DNA of 64,000 nt, taken from NCBI GenBank assembly GCA_027307115.1, contig DAHUXN010000035.1, positions 62,001-126,000 of the forward strand, given 5' to 3'. This document shows positions 8,257-16,370 of the stretch, piece by piece. The translations under genes and the position numbers were made by a program. The notes below the pieces were generated by a model. That model worked only from the letters and a program-made list of their open reading frames with translations, searched no databases and was not told where the DNA came from. Every line of letters begins with the position of its first letter. Position 1 is the stretch's first letter. Origin of the DNA: Acidobacteriota bacterium (lineage in GTDB: Bacteria > Acidobacteriota > Terriglobia > Acidiferrales > UBA7541).

Positions 8257-9145
8257 GAGTGTGCTCCTTCTTAGCCCCTGGAATTTTGCGCAATAACCAA
8301 TGACACCCAAACATCAGAATAAGCGCCGCTACAAAGATTACCCAACCCGAGAATTCGTGAAAAAAGCCTTCGGCCATCTCGGGTCCGAAATGATATGTCA
8401 ACAAGCCAGCACCCATGATTCGGATCGCGTTGCTAACGATCGCGATGGGAATCATCAGGAGCGCGAGCACCCAGCGCAGCCAGCGCCTGTCCTGCACCAG
8501 GTAGCCGTAAGCCACCGCCAATGTGATCAGCGTCATGAGCGATCGGATCCCGCTGCACGCCTCAACAACCTCCAGCGTGTAATTCGGCAGAATGATCAAA
8601 TTTCCCTCGCGCAGCACGGGCACGTTAACCAACTGCAACCAAAACGTAGCGAACCGGGACGCGAGGAGCTGTAGTGGAAATGTGATTTGATTGTAGATGA
8701 GCACGGGAATCGGGATCATCAAAATCAGAAAACTCAGCGGGAACGAAACAGCCCGCAGCATCCCCCATCCCGCCAGGAACAGAATCCCGCCTGCTATGAG
8801 TAGCAATAAAGAAAACCGGCTGGTAAAAAGCTCTGCGCCCAACGATCCTAGCAGCAACAAACAGATGGCTCCGATCATTACCACTAGACCGAAGTTCGAC
8901 GGCTTCCATGCGATTCGGGCCAATCGATCCCGCTCTTTCCACAGAACAAATCCGGCGAAGACAGGCACCAAAAATCCGTGCCCGTAATTCGGATCTGTCC
9001 ACCAGGCCAGCACAAGGGTCTTCAGAATCGGACCGTAGAGCACGAGGGTCAAAATCGACAGGACGCTTGCCCAAACGGCCCAGGGGATGCGCTTTTCCAC
9101 ACTATCCTGCGTGAGATCCACTCTTGTTACCGACGGGTGCGCCAA
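8249..9145 (-). CDS. Exosortase (PEP-CTERM protein transpeptidase/protease)
   Basis: A 298-residue polytopic inner-membrane protein with about eight hydrophobic segments. The catalytic triad of the family is visible: Cys197 in EACSGIRSL, Arg242 in SNAIRIMGAG and His263 in FFHEFSGW. It should recognise the PEP motif of exported proteins such as the one at 4484-5056 and process their C-terminal helix. The start is TTG at 9145, supported by GGGAGG eight bases upstream. It begins an operon with EpsI and the PrsT-like lipoprotein. A sigma-54-type promoter (9227-9242) and a dyad (9350-9367) lie upstream. It is separated from the polysaccharide operon by two hydrolase-like genes and a glycosyltransferase. 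Confidence 0.92.
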   Translation of the reverse strand: MAHPSVTRVDLTQDSVEKRIPWAVWASVLSILTLVLYGPILKTLVLAWWTDPNYGHGFLVPVFAGFVLWKERDRLARIAWKPSNFGLVVMIGAICLLLLGSLGAELFTSRFSLLLLIAGGILFLAGWGMLRAVSFPLSFLILMIPIPVLIYNQITFPLQLLASRFATFWLQLVNVPVLREGNLIILPNYTLEVVEACSGIRSLMTLITLAVAYGYLVQDRRWLRWVLALLMIPIAIVSNAIRIMGAGLLTYHFGPEMAEGFFHEFSGWVIFVAALILMFGCHWLLRKIPGAKKEHTHE

Positions 9146-9226
9146 GACGCTATCCTCCCAACTCTTCCAATACTCAAAATACCGGAAAACAAGGCTCCCT
9201 CTTCACTGTTCCTCATCAAAGCTATG

Positions 9227-9242
9227 TGCAAGATCGTTGCCT
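9227..9242 (-). promoter_or_regulatory. Sigma-54 (-24/-12) promoter of the exosortase operon
   Basis: The minus strand reads AGGCAACGATCTTGCA. The -24 GGCA and the full -12 TTGCA are present with exact GG-N10-GC spacing. The -12 lies about 83 bases before the TTG start at 9145. Confidence 0.65.
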
Positions 9243-9349
9243 AATCCCCAAACCCAATATCCTTCAATGCAAAAATAAATGGTTTGTAATCTGTCATTTA
9301 ATATAGCCGTTGGACGTCGCTCCAGCGAAAAGTGCATTCCGGCAGCTAT

Positions 9350-9367
9350 TGTGCAATCTTTTGCACA
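9350..9367. promoter_or_regulatory. Candidate enhancer site, perfect dyad TGTGCAA-N4-TTGCACA
   Basis: TGTGCAATCTTTTGCACA has seven-base perfect arms and a four-base spacer. It lies 107 bp upstream of the sigma-54-type promoter at 9227-9242. Its core equals the dyads at 5259 and 40049. It could also influence the divergent lipoprotein gene. Confidence 0.6.
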
Positions 9368-9650
9368 GTTGACGGGATTGTTTTCCTGACTCGCTAGGAT
9401 TTCATTCGTAGACACTGCATCGAATCGCCCCCTCAGCCCAAGTGTACATAATCGCGACCCGCGTTCGAACCACACCAGTTCGCCTCTTCCAGATGATCTT
9501 CGGCTTAGCTCGCTGCCTGTGAGGCCACCAGCAGAGCAGGTTTCGTACCTGAACCTTTTCGCGACCTGCGGGCAGGTGTTTGTAAATCCAGCTCTCAGTA
9601 ACCTTTCACCTGTCAGCCAACAACACCAGAAGTACTGGGGAGACGACCGA

Positions 9651-12600
9651 ATGAGACAAGTGACTCGGGGAACCACATGCTCAAAAGGAGCTTCGGAATC
9701 AGCGTTCAATCCCGTGCGCCCTGCAGCGATCGCAGCCGCCTTGCTGACGCTGCTCCTTGTCATGTCTCTGACTGGCTGTGGTCTCACCGCGAATTCCGGT
9801 GCAAAACAGGTTCCCGGATCTGTAGCGCAGTTGAAAATCGCTACTCCAACGTTACCAGCGGCACAGACTCAGGGTTCTTACCAGGCTTCATTGGCCGCGT
9901 CCGGCGGAAAAGCTCCTTATACCTGGAGCGTTGCTTCGGGTGCGCTGCCCAGTGGTCTCGCTCTGACAAGCGCCACCGGAACCATTGCAGGCACGCCGTC
10001 GCAGGCGGGAACCTTTTCCTTTGGCGTTCAAGTGCGAGATTCCTCGTCTCCGCTCCAGACAGCCAGCGCTTCTCTGATGCTCAATGTCTCTAGCGCGACT
10101 TCTTCACTTAAGATCGTGAACACAAGTTTGCCGGCTGGGCAGGTTGGGATCGCATATCAAACTTCGAATACCGCAAGCGGAGGGACGTCGCCATACACTT
10201 GGAGCATCACGTCTGGCGCGCTTCCCGTGGGACTCGCGCTATCGGCGTCTTCCGGAGCGATTTCTGGAAAGCCGTCGGTATCTGGTTCTTCGTCCTTCAT
10301 GATAAAAGTGTCGGACGCAGCAAGCAATTGGGCGCAGCAATCTCTGAGCATCCAAATCGGCGCTACAACGCCGTCGCCCTCATCGGCGCTGAAAATTACC
10401 ACCACATCGCTTCTCGCGGGCGCGGTCGGTCAGGGATACTCGACCACCATTCAAGCCACCGGCGGAACTCCTGGGTACAGCTGGAGCATTGCCTCGGGAA
10501 ATTTCCCTCCGGGCTTGCAATTTGACAGCACGAGCGGCGCGATCGGCGGTGTTCCGACCGTGGCAGGCCAGTATACTTTCGTGGCACAAGTCAGCGATTC
10601 AAGCAATCCGGCGCAGACGGCGTCGCAATCGACTAGCATCACCATTGCCGCCGCATCCAAGACAAACGTTGGACTCGGATCAACAATCGCGGGCGGCCTC
10701 ATGGCATTGCCGCCGAACCGCCAACTCGGAACGAACGTGCTGCCCAATGGCGGTCTGGAATCGGGAATAACCGGCTGGCATATTCCGGCATGCTGGGCCG
10801 TTGACAACACAGTCGCGCACTCCGGCACAAATTCCCTTCGCTTCACTGCCGGAGGCACCTGCACCGCGTCGTATGCCCCGGCGTTCACCTTCCAGGCAAA
10901 TACGTCATACACAATAGGCGCTTGGGTGAAAGCCTCCGCCGGCAGCAACCTGCTGGCGCAAATAGATATCGCAGACGACACGGATAGCGGCTTGTCCGCA
11001 GGTGGCAATAAAGCCGTGGCGGTTGGCACGAACTGGACGTTCATCTCCGTTCCCGATTTTGACCTGCTAGCACTACACAATGGCGACCAGATCCGCACCC
11101 GGTTGGTCGTCTTTGCGCCCACTGGGCAGACACCGACGGGCAAGGTATGGTTTGATGACGTCACGTCGCAACCCGAAACACCGTTGCCGGTCTCGTCATT
11201 CTTGCTTTACCCCAACTTCCGCGGATATCTCTGGCAGTCAGGACCTCAGCAGATTCGCCTCCACGTGGACGTTGCTAATCCGTCCGGCGCGTCCGTACAG
11301 ATCGGCCTCCAAGTGGAGGGCGGCGCCACAGTCAATACCGTTCAACAAGCTGCGCAGGCCTCGCAGGAAATTGATATCGATGGCTCGCAGCTCGCTCTCG
11401 GTTCGTACCTTCTTCACACCGCCGTGGTCGACAGCAACGGCCAAACGACCACCTATCCCGACTATCGCATCACCAAAGTCAGCGATATTTTCAAGAGCAG
11501 TCTTGTGAACTACGTCGACACCGACAATTTTCTGGTGCACAGCGGCCAGAAAGAATTCGTCTGGGGCGTCTACGACCGCACTAGCAGCGCTCGCTGTAAC
11601 GGATGCATGTACACGACCGCCGCGCAATATGAAAGCAACATCGCCGGCTTCAATGGCATGGGCACGCTGGCGAATTATCAGGACACGCAATTGAACGCCA
11701 TGACGAACTTTGCGCCCTGGTCCGCCATGTCACCCGGGCCGCCGGCTGTCTTTGATTGGCTCGATCCGGCGATGCAGGCCCTTCAGGCACGCGGCGTCGG
11801 GTACATACAGACAGTCAATAATTGGATTTCGGGCAATCAATACCGTCCGAATTGGGCGACGTCACTTACCGATCCGCAACTGTGGCAGCTCGCGGCAACG
11901 ATGATGGCGGGGAAGTCCGGCGGGCTCGGCTATTACACTTACGACGAGCCACCACTCAACTTGCTTCCCGGCGTGTTTGCTCAGAATCAAACCTTGCGCG
12001 AAGATAACCCAGGTTCAGTAACCTGGGGCGCGTTGATCACGGCAAACCCGATTTATCGTTGGCGCGACGCCAGCGATATTGTTGGAGCCGATCCTTATCC
12101 GGTCGGCATTCCCGTCGGAATCGATGAATATGCCGTGGGAAGCCCTGAAGTCGCCGCGACGTCGCCTTCTTACATCGCGCCAACCGTGCGCGTCACCGAG
12201 TGGACAAACGGGACGGAGCAGCAGGTTTATAACAGCCGTCCGGTCTGGATGGTCCTGCAACTCTGGCGCCAGTGGGGGCAGTTCCCGGTCTACGAGCAGA
12301 TGAAAGAATCAGCGTACAAGGCGATCATTGGCGGTGCAAATGGCATCATGTGGTGGGGATTCGTCAGCGCGGCCGGAATCGAAGAAGAAGTGGATGTCAG
12401 AGGAAACCTGGCAGCCTACACGGACTTCAAGCGCATATCGACGGAAGTGCAGGCGCTACAACCGTACCTGATTGCGCCGCCCCAGCCGCAGATGCTCTCA
12501 TCGGTGTCCGACCCAAAGATCGAGACTCTGGTGAAAGCGGACTCGAAGCAGGTTGTAATCTTCGCCACCAACGATTCTGCTTCCTCCGTCAGTAACGTTA

Positions 12601-12746
12601 CATTCAATCTTTCTTCGTTCGTTCAGTCCTCGGCTACTTCCGTGACCGTGTACAGCGAAGGCCGCAATTTAGCGTTCAGCGGCAACACCTTCACGGATTC
12701 CTTCGCGCCTTACGAAGCGCACGTGTACATCATCACCCTGCCGTAG
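9651..12746 (+). CDS. Secreted lipoprotein with three Ig-like repeats and a glycoside-hydrolase-like domain
   Basis: About 1031 residues. The start ATG at 9651 has GGGGAG upstream and begins a lipoprotein signal peptide with the lipobox LTGC (Cys43). Residues of roughly 60-330 are three putative Ig (He_PIG-type) repeats, each with the pattern ASGG..PYTWSI.SGALP.GL.L...G.I.G.P. A jelly-roll or carbohydrate-binding-like region follows (about 350-510, NGGLESGITGWHIPACW, KVWFDDV). The C-terminal half resembles a TIM-barrel glycosidase: KEFVWGVYDR, RCNGCMY, QTVNNW, YYTYDEP, GADPYPVG, GANGIMWWGF. The acidic residues of YYTYDEP are candidate catalytic groups. The protein at 14047-16242 is a close paralogue lacking the Ig repeats. 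The neighbourhood suggests it acts on or binds exopolysaccharide at the cell surface, but family and substrate are not known to me. Confidence 0.75.
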   Translation: MRQVTRGTTCSKGASESAFNPVRPAAIAAALLTLLLVMSLTGCGLTANSGAKQVPGSVAQLKIATPTLPAAQTQGSYQASLAASGGKAPYTWSVASGALPSGLALTSATGTIAGTPSQAGTFSFGVQVRDSSSPLQTASASLMLNVSSATSSLKIVNTSLPAGQVGIAYQTSNTASGGTSPYTWSITSGALPVGLALSASSGAISGKPSVSGSSSFMIKVSDAASNWAQQSLSIQIGATTPSPSSALKITTTSLLAGAVGQGYSTTIQATGGTPGYSWSIASGNFPPGLQFDSTSGAIGGVPTVAGQYTFVAQVSDSSNPAQTASQSTSITIAAASKTNVGLGSTIAGGLMALPPNRQLGTNVLPNGGLESGITGWHIPACWAVDNTVAHSGTNSLRFTAGGTCTASYAPAFTFQANTSYTIGAWVKASAGSNLLAQIDIADDTDSGLSAGGNKAVAVGTNWTFISVPDFDLLALHNGDQIRTRLVVFAPTGQTPTGKVWFDDVTSQPETPLPVSSFLLYPNFRGYLWQSGPQQIRLHVDVANPSGASVQIGLQVEGGATVNTVQQAAQASQEIDIDGSQLALGSYLLHTAVVDSNGQTTTYPDYRITKVSDIFKSSLVNYVDTDNFLVHSGQKEFVWGVYDRTSSARCNGCMYTTAAQYESNIAGFNGMGTLANYQDTQLNAMTNFAPWSAMSPGPPAVFDWLDPAMQALQARGVGYIQTVNNWISGNQYRPNWATSLTDPQLWQLAATMMAGKSGGLGYYTYDEPPLNLLPGVFAQNQTLREDNPGSVTWGALITANPIYRWRDASDIVGADPYPVGIPVGIDEYAVGSPEVAATSPSYIAPTVRVTEWTNGTEQQVYNSRPVWMVLQLWRQWGQFPVYEQMKESAYKAIIGGANGIMWWGFVSAAGIEEEVDVRGNLAAYTDFKRISTEVQALQPYLIAPPQPQMLSSVSDPKIETLVKADSKQVVIFATNDSASSVSNVTFNLSSFVQSSATSVTVYSEGRNLAFSGNTFTDSFAPYEAHVYIITLP

Positions 12747-12761
12747 CGTGTGGCTCGAAAT

Positions 12762-12795
12762 CGAGCTGCCCTGTCCTGCGCGGCAGGGCGGCTCG
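12762..12795. terminator. Strong hairpin after the lipoprotein gene
   Basis: Twelve-base arms CGAGCTGCCCTG and CAGGGCGGCTCG pair with a single G-T wobble around a ten-base loop, starting 16 bases past the stop codon at 12746. There is no T-run on either side, so it may slow or stabilise transcript ends rather than act as a classical terminator. Confidence 0.5.
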
Positions 12796-12862
12796 AAACG
12801 TGCAGCGCCGCCGGCAGAACCACGCTTTACATGAGTTAGTTATAAGAATTATAAGATACCTC

Positions 12863-12892
12863 TAGACAAAGTACCTTCCTTTATACTATAAG
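12863..12892 (+). promoter_or_regulatory. Possible sigma-70 promoter of the glycosyltransferase gene
   Basis: TAGACA, an 18-base spacer and TATAAG lie in an AT-rich stretch unlike the surrounding sequence. A start point near 12899 would give a leader of about 20 bases before the coding start at 12920. Confidence 0.45.
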
Positions 12893-12919
12893 CATTCTAA
12901 ATATCGACCGCCTTAGAGT

Positions 12920-14017
12920 GTGCGCATGAACAAGCTGGTCCCAGTCCGGGCCCCGGGCGCGCCGCGTTTACGCATCCTAAGCCCGTACAATAAAAGCAAC
13001 CACGCCGCGTGGCTGAAGAACGTCCAGATTTACGAGGAACTGGCCGACGACGTTGCCAAGCATTGGAGAAAGAATCTTCCCGCCATGCGTCGGATAGCGA
13101 GGGAATTGCTCTGGACATGGCGCTTGTTCCGTTTGAGCAGGAAATACGACGTAATCCTTACAGGCAGCGACCGAGTAGGACTGTTCTTTGCCGTAGCTCA
13201 GCAAATTTTTCGACGAAGCAGAGTCCCCCATGTTTTCTTGGACTTCTTGATTAACATTTCCGGCGGCAAATTCGAGCGAACTATCCGCAAATTTTTCTAC
13301 CGGCTTGCCGTCAGTGGTGCCAGCTACGCCCTCGTTCAAAGAACTTGCGAAGTCGAGGCGTATTCGCGACTTCTTAACTTGCCTGCTTTCAGATTCTGTT
13401 TTGTGGCGTACCACGCTACAACGTTTGAAACTGCCGTTGAGGTTCGCGACGATAACTACATTTTTGCTGGTGGAGACAGTGACCGTGATTATCCGCTTCT
13501 CATCGAGGCGGTCAGGAAATTGCCATACCGAGTCATCATTGCCGCTCTGCGACGCGATCACTTCGCCAACATCAAAGTACCTGAGAATGTCGAAATTGTG
13601 ACTGTGAAGGGAGCTCAGTTCCTCGATTTGGTGGCGCACGCGAGCCTTGACGTGGTTCCTCTTAAGAAACTCCCCCAACATGTCGGGGGAGAGCAAACCT
13701 ACATCAACGCGATGACGATGGGCAAAGCCACAATCGTCACGGATCTGAACGCGAACGACTACATCGAGAACGGAAAGACCGGGATTCTAACTCCCGCAGG
13801 GGATGTCGCAGCCCTGCGCCAAGCGATCCAGAAGGTTATGGAAGATCACGCGTTCGCTCACGCCCTGGAACGGAGCGCCAAGGAAGCCAGCGCGAAATTT
13901 GCGCCCGAAAGGTTTTTCGAAGCGGTTTTCAAGCTTTGTGACGCGTGCGTCGCGTCACGGCCTTCCCAAAACAAACAATCGTCGAAACCGGACCCTCCTG
14001 TCGCGGCCTGGCGGTGA
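12920..14017 (+). CDS. GT4-like glycosyltransferase
   Basis: About 365 residues with the two-domain outline of a GT-B glycosyltransferase. The N-terminal half has KYDVILTGSDRVGLFFAV. The C-terminal half has the donor-site region ETYINAMTMGKATIVTD-like (GGEQTYINAMTMGKATIVTDLNANDYIENGKTGILTPAGDVAALRQAI), which carries the conserved glutamate and the GxLxPxxD-like segment of group 1 transferases. It has no signal peptide and should act in the cytoplasm on a sugar-nucleotide donor. The annotated start is GTG at 12920; an ATG two codons later is equally possible. It sits between the two paralogous hydrolase-like genes on the same strand. The acceptor and the sugar cannot be told from the sequence. 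Confidence 0.78.
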   Translation: MRMNKLVPVRAPGAPRLRILSPYNKSNHAAWLKNVQIYEELADDVAKHWRKNLPAMRRIARELLWTWRLFRLSRKYDVILTGSDRVGLFFAVAQQIFRRSRVPHVFLDFLINISGGKFERTIRKFFYRLAVSGASYALVQRTCEVEAYSRLLNLPAFRFCFVAYHATTFETAVEVRDDNYIFAGGDSDRDYPLLIEAVRKLPYRVIIAALRRDHFANIKVPENVEIVTVKGAQFLDLVAHASLDVVPLKKLPQHVGGEQTYINAMTMGKATIVTDLNANDYIENGKTGILTPAGDVAALRQAIQKVMEDHAFAHALERSAKEASAKFAPERFFEAVFKLCDACVASRPSQNKQSSKPDPPVAAWR

Positions 14018-14046
14018 TATTCTAGGGTTTCTTCGCAGGAGCGGAA

Positions 14047-16242
14047 GTGAGATCAACTATTGTTCCCAGCAAAAGTATCGTGACTGTTGTTGCGGCGGCA
14101 ATTATCGCTGTCTCGGCGCTCGGTGGGAAGGCAATCGCCAAGAAACAAGAGCGCGCCGGACCGGGATCCACGGTTCCTGGAGGACTCTTGGCGTTGCCGC
14201 CCGAGGGAGAACTTGGCCCCAGTGTGTTAAGCGGAGACTTCGAAGCAGGAACCAAAGGCTGGGGAATCTCCAGATGTTGGAGCGTTGATTCTTCCGTTGC
14301 TCATTCCGGCACAAAATCGTTGCGCTTCGATGCCGGACTCCTTTGCGTTGCGTCGGCTGCTGCACCCACCTTCAGCTATGCGGCGAATGTTGCCTACACG
14401 CTTGGCGCCTGGGTGAAAGCGAGCAGCGGCAGCAATCTCCAAGCAAGGCTGTATGTATTCAACGACACCGCCGGGACGCTTCCCGTCGCCAGCACGAATC
14501 CAACTGCGATCGGCAGCGATTGGACGCACATCACTCTCACTCACGTTGACCTCCTGCCTTTGCACAAGGGCGATGCGCTTCGCACGCGCCTTGTGGTTTC
14601 CGCGCCCACTGGCCAAACCCCGACCGGCACCCTCTGGTTCGACGACGTCACCGCTCAGCCCGAACTCCCGTTGCCCATTTCTGGTTTTCTGCTCTATCCG
14701 AATTTCCGCGGCTACCTCTGGCAGGACGGCCCGCAGCAGATTCGTCTTCGCGTTTCCACGCCCAATGCCCCAGCGGGGTCGACCGCGGAAATAGCCGTTC
14801 AACTCGAAGGCGGCGCCGTTGTTGCAAAAGTCACAAAGCCCGCGGCGGCCGGCGAGCAGGTAATTGAAATCGACGGTTCGAAACTGGCTCCCGGTTCGTA
14901 TCTGCTGCACGAAAATCTGTTGGACTCCGGCGGCAAGGTTCTCGCGAGCTATCCGGATTACCGCGTCACGAAGGTAAGCGCCGCATTCAAAAACAGTCTC
15001 GTCAACTATATCGACACGGACGACTTCCTGGTCCACAACGGAAAGAAAGAATTCGTCTGGGGCGTATACGATCGCCAGAGCACGGCGCGCTGCCACGGAT
15101 GCATGTATCGAACAGCCGGGGAATACGACTACTCGATCAAAGGATTCGATGGAAAAAACACTCTGGTGAATTACCAGGACACGCATATCAATGCGCTGAT
15201 CAACTTTGCACCATGGTCCGCCATCGCGCCCGGACCGCCCGCGATTTATGATCAACTCGACCCCGCTCTTCAGGCCTTGCAGGCGCGCGGCGTCGGCTAT
15301 CTGCAAACGGTCAATAACTGGGTGAAAACCAATCGCTATCGTCCGTTCTGGGCGGCGCCGCTGAACGATCAGAAGCTCTGGGAGACCGCCGCGAAAATGC
15401 TGCGCGGCAAACGAGGAGCGCTGGGTTATTACACGTTCGACGAGCCGAAACTCGATGAACTCCCGATGGTGTTCGACCAATATAAAGTGCTGCGCGACGG
15501 CAATCCGGGATCAGTCGCGTATGGAGCGCTGATCAATTCGGTGCAGATTTTTCGCTGGCGCGATGCGACAGACGTGATCGGATGCGATCCCTACCCCGTG
15601 GGCGTCCCAATTACCGCCGATGAGTATTCGCTGGGATTGAAACTCAGGATGCCCGCGCTGCCATTCTACGAACCGCCATTGCTTCGCGTGCCGCTGTGGA
15701 CTCGAGAGACGGAACGGCAAGTGGACCACAGCCGTCCGGTCTGGATGGTTCTGCAACTCTTCCGCCAATGGGGAAAGTTCCCGACGTACGACCAGATGAA
15801 ATCCGCCGCCTACAGCGCCATTGTTAACGGAGCCAACGGAATTCTGTGGTGGGGATTTGTGAGCGCACAGGGCATCGAGGGAGAATGGTACACGCGCCAC
15901 AATCAACAGCCGTACTACGATTTCAAGCGTCTCTCGGACGAAGTGACGCCTCTCGAACCCTACCTGATCGCGCCGCCCCAGCCGCAGTTCCTTAAAGCCG
16001 TCTCCGATGCAAAGATCGAGACGCTGGTGAAAGCCGATGCTTCGGAAGTCATCATTTTTTCCGACAGCCTCTCTCCCGACGCAGTTAAAGACGTCCACTT
16101 TGTGCTTTCTGGCTCCGCCGCCGGGGCGCATTCAGTGGAGGTCTATTCCGAGAAACGAACCCTGCAGACGGATGCGAACGGAAGCTTCACCGATTCTTTC
16201 GCCCCTTACGAAGCGCATGTTTATGTTGTGAAGCTGAAATAA
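14047..16242 (+). CDS. Secreted glycoside-hydrolase-like protein, paralogue of 9651-12746
   Basis: A 731-residue exported protein starting at GTG 14047 (CAGGAGCGG upstream) with a signal peptide (VTVVAAAIIAVSALGGKAIA). It begins almost directly at the segment GPGSTVPGGLLALPPEGELG, which corresponds to the point just after the Ig repeats in the 9651 protein. From there the two align throughout: RCHGCMYRT, PGPPAIYDQLDPALQALQARGVGYLQTVNNW, YYTFDEP, GCDPYPVG, RPVWMVLQLFRQWGKFPTYDQMK, NGILWWGFVSAQGIE and the ending DSFAPYEAHVYVVKLK. The catalytic-looking YYTFDEP and the RCxGCMY cysteine pair are both conserved. Function is inferred as a TIM-barrel carbohydrate-active enzyme, free in the periplasm or outside rather than lipid-anchored. 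Confidence 0.75.
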   Translation: MRSTIVPSKSIVTVVAAAIIAVSALGGKAIAKKQERAGPGSTVPGGLLALPPEGELGPSVLSGDFEAGTKGWGISRCWSVDSSVAHSGTKSLRFDAGLLCVASAAAPTFSYAANVAYTLGAWVKASSGSNLQARLYVFNDTAGTLPVASTNPTAIGSDWTHITLTHVDLLPLHKGDALRTRLVVSAPTGQTPTGTLWFDDVTAQPELPLPISGFLLYPNFRGYLWQDGPQQIRLRVSTPNAPAGSTAEIAVQLEGGAVVAKVTKPAAAGEQVIEIDGSKLAPGSYLLHENLLDSGGKVLASYPDYRVTKVSAAFKNSLVNYIDTDDFLVHNGKKEFVWGVYDRQSTARCHGCMYRTAGEYDYSIKGFDGKNTLVNYQDTHINALINFAPWSAIAPGPPAIYDQLDPALQALQARGVGYLQTVNNWVKTNRYRPFWAAPLNDQKLWETAAKMLRGKRGALGYYTFDEPKLDELPMVFDQYKVLRDGNPGSVAYGALINSVQIFRWRDATDVIGCDPYPVGVPITADEYSLGLKLRMPALPFYEPPLLRVPLWTRETERQVDHSRPVWMVLQLFRQWGKFPTYDQMKSAAYSAIVNGANGILWWGFVSAQGIEGEWYTRHNQQPYYDFKRLSDEVTPLEPYLIAPPQPQFLKAVSDAKIETLVKADASEVIIFSDSLSPDAVKDVHFVLSGSAAGAHSVEVYSEKRTLQTDANGSFTDSFAPYEAHVYVVKLK

Positions 16243-16370
16243 GGGAGAAAAATGAGCGTTTCTAAAAAGGGCTTATACTGAACACACCTGTCAGTCTAGT
16301 TGTCCTAAGAGTTAACAGATGTTTGGGATTCCGCGCGAAATGGCCCGGCGGAAATTGAATCGAGGAACGG

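Larger units (their letters stand above)
9146..9650. other. Divergent control region between exosortase operon and secreted lipoprotein gene
   Basis: About 500 bases with no convincing gene. On the minus strand it carries the sigma-54-type promoter and upstream dyad of the exosortase operon. On the plus strand it must contain the promoter of the lipoprotein gene starting at 9651, which I could not pin down. The open frames across it (for example minus 9203-9787) have no domain and run into the lipoprotein coding sequence. Confidence 0.6.

Noticed and set aside
14227-15480. A 417-residue minus-strand frame inside the glycosidase-like gene
   Set aside because: No recognisable domain and no ribosome binding site; it is a shadow of the plus-strand coding sequence.
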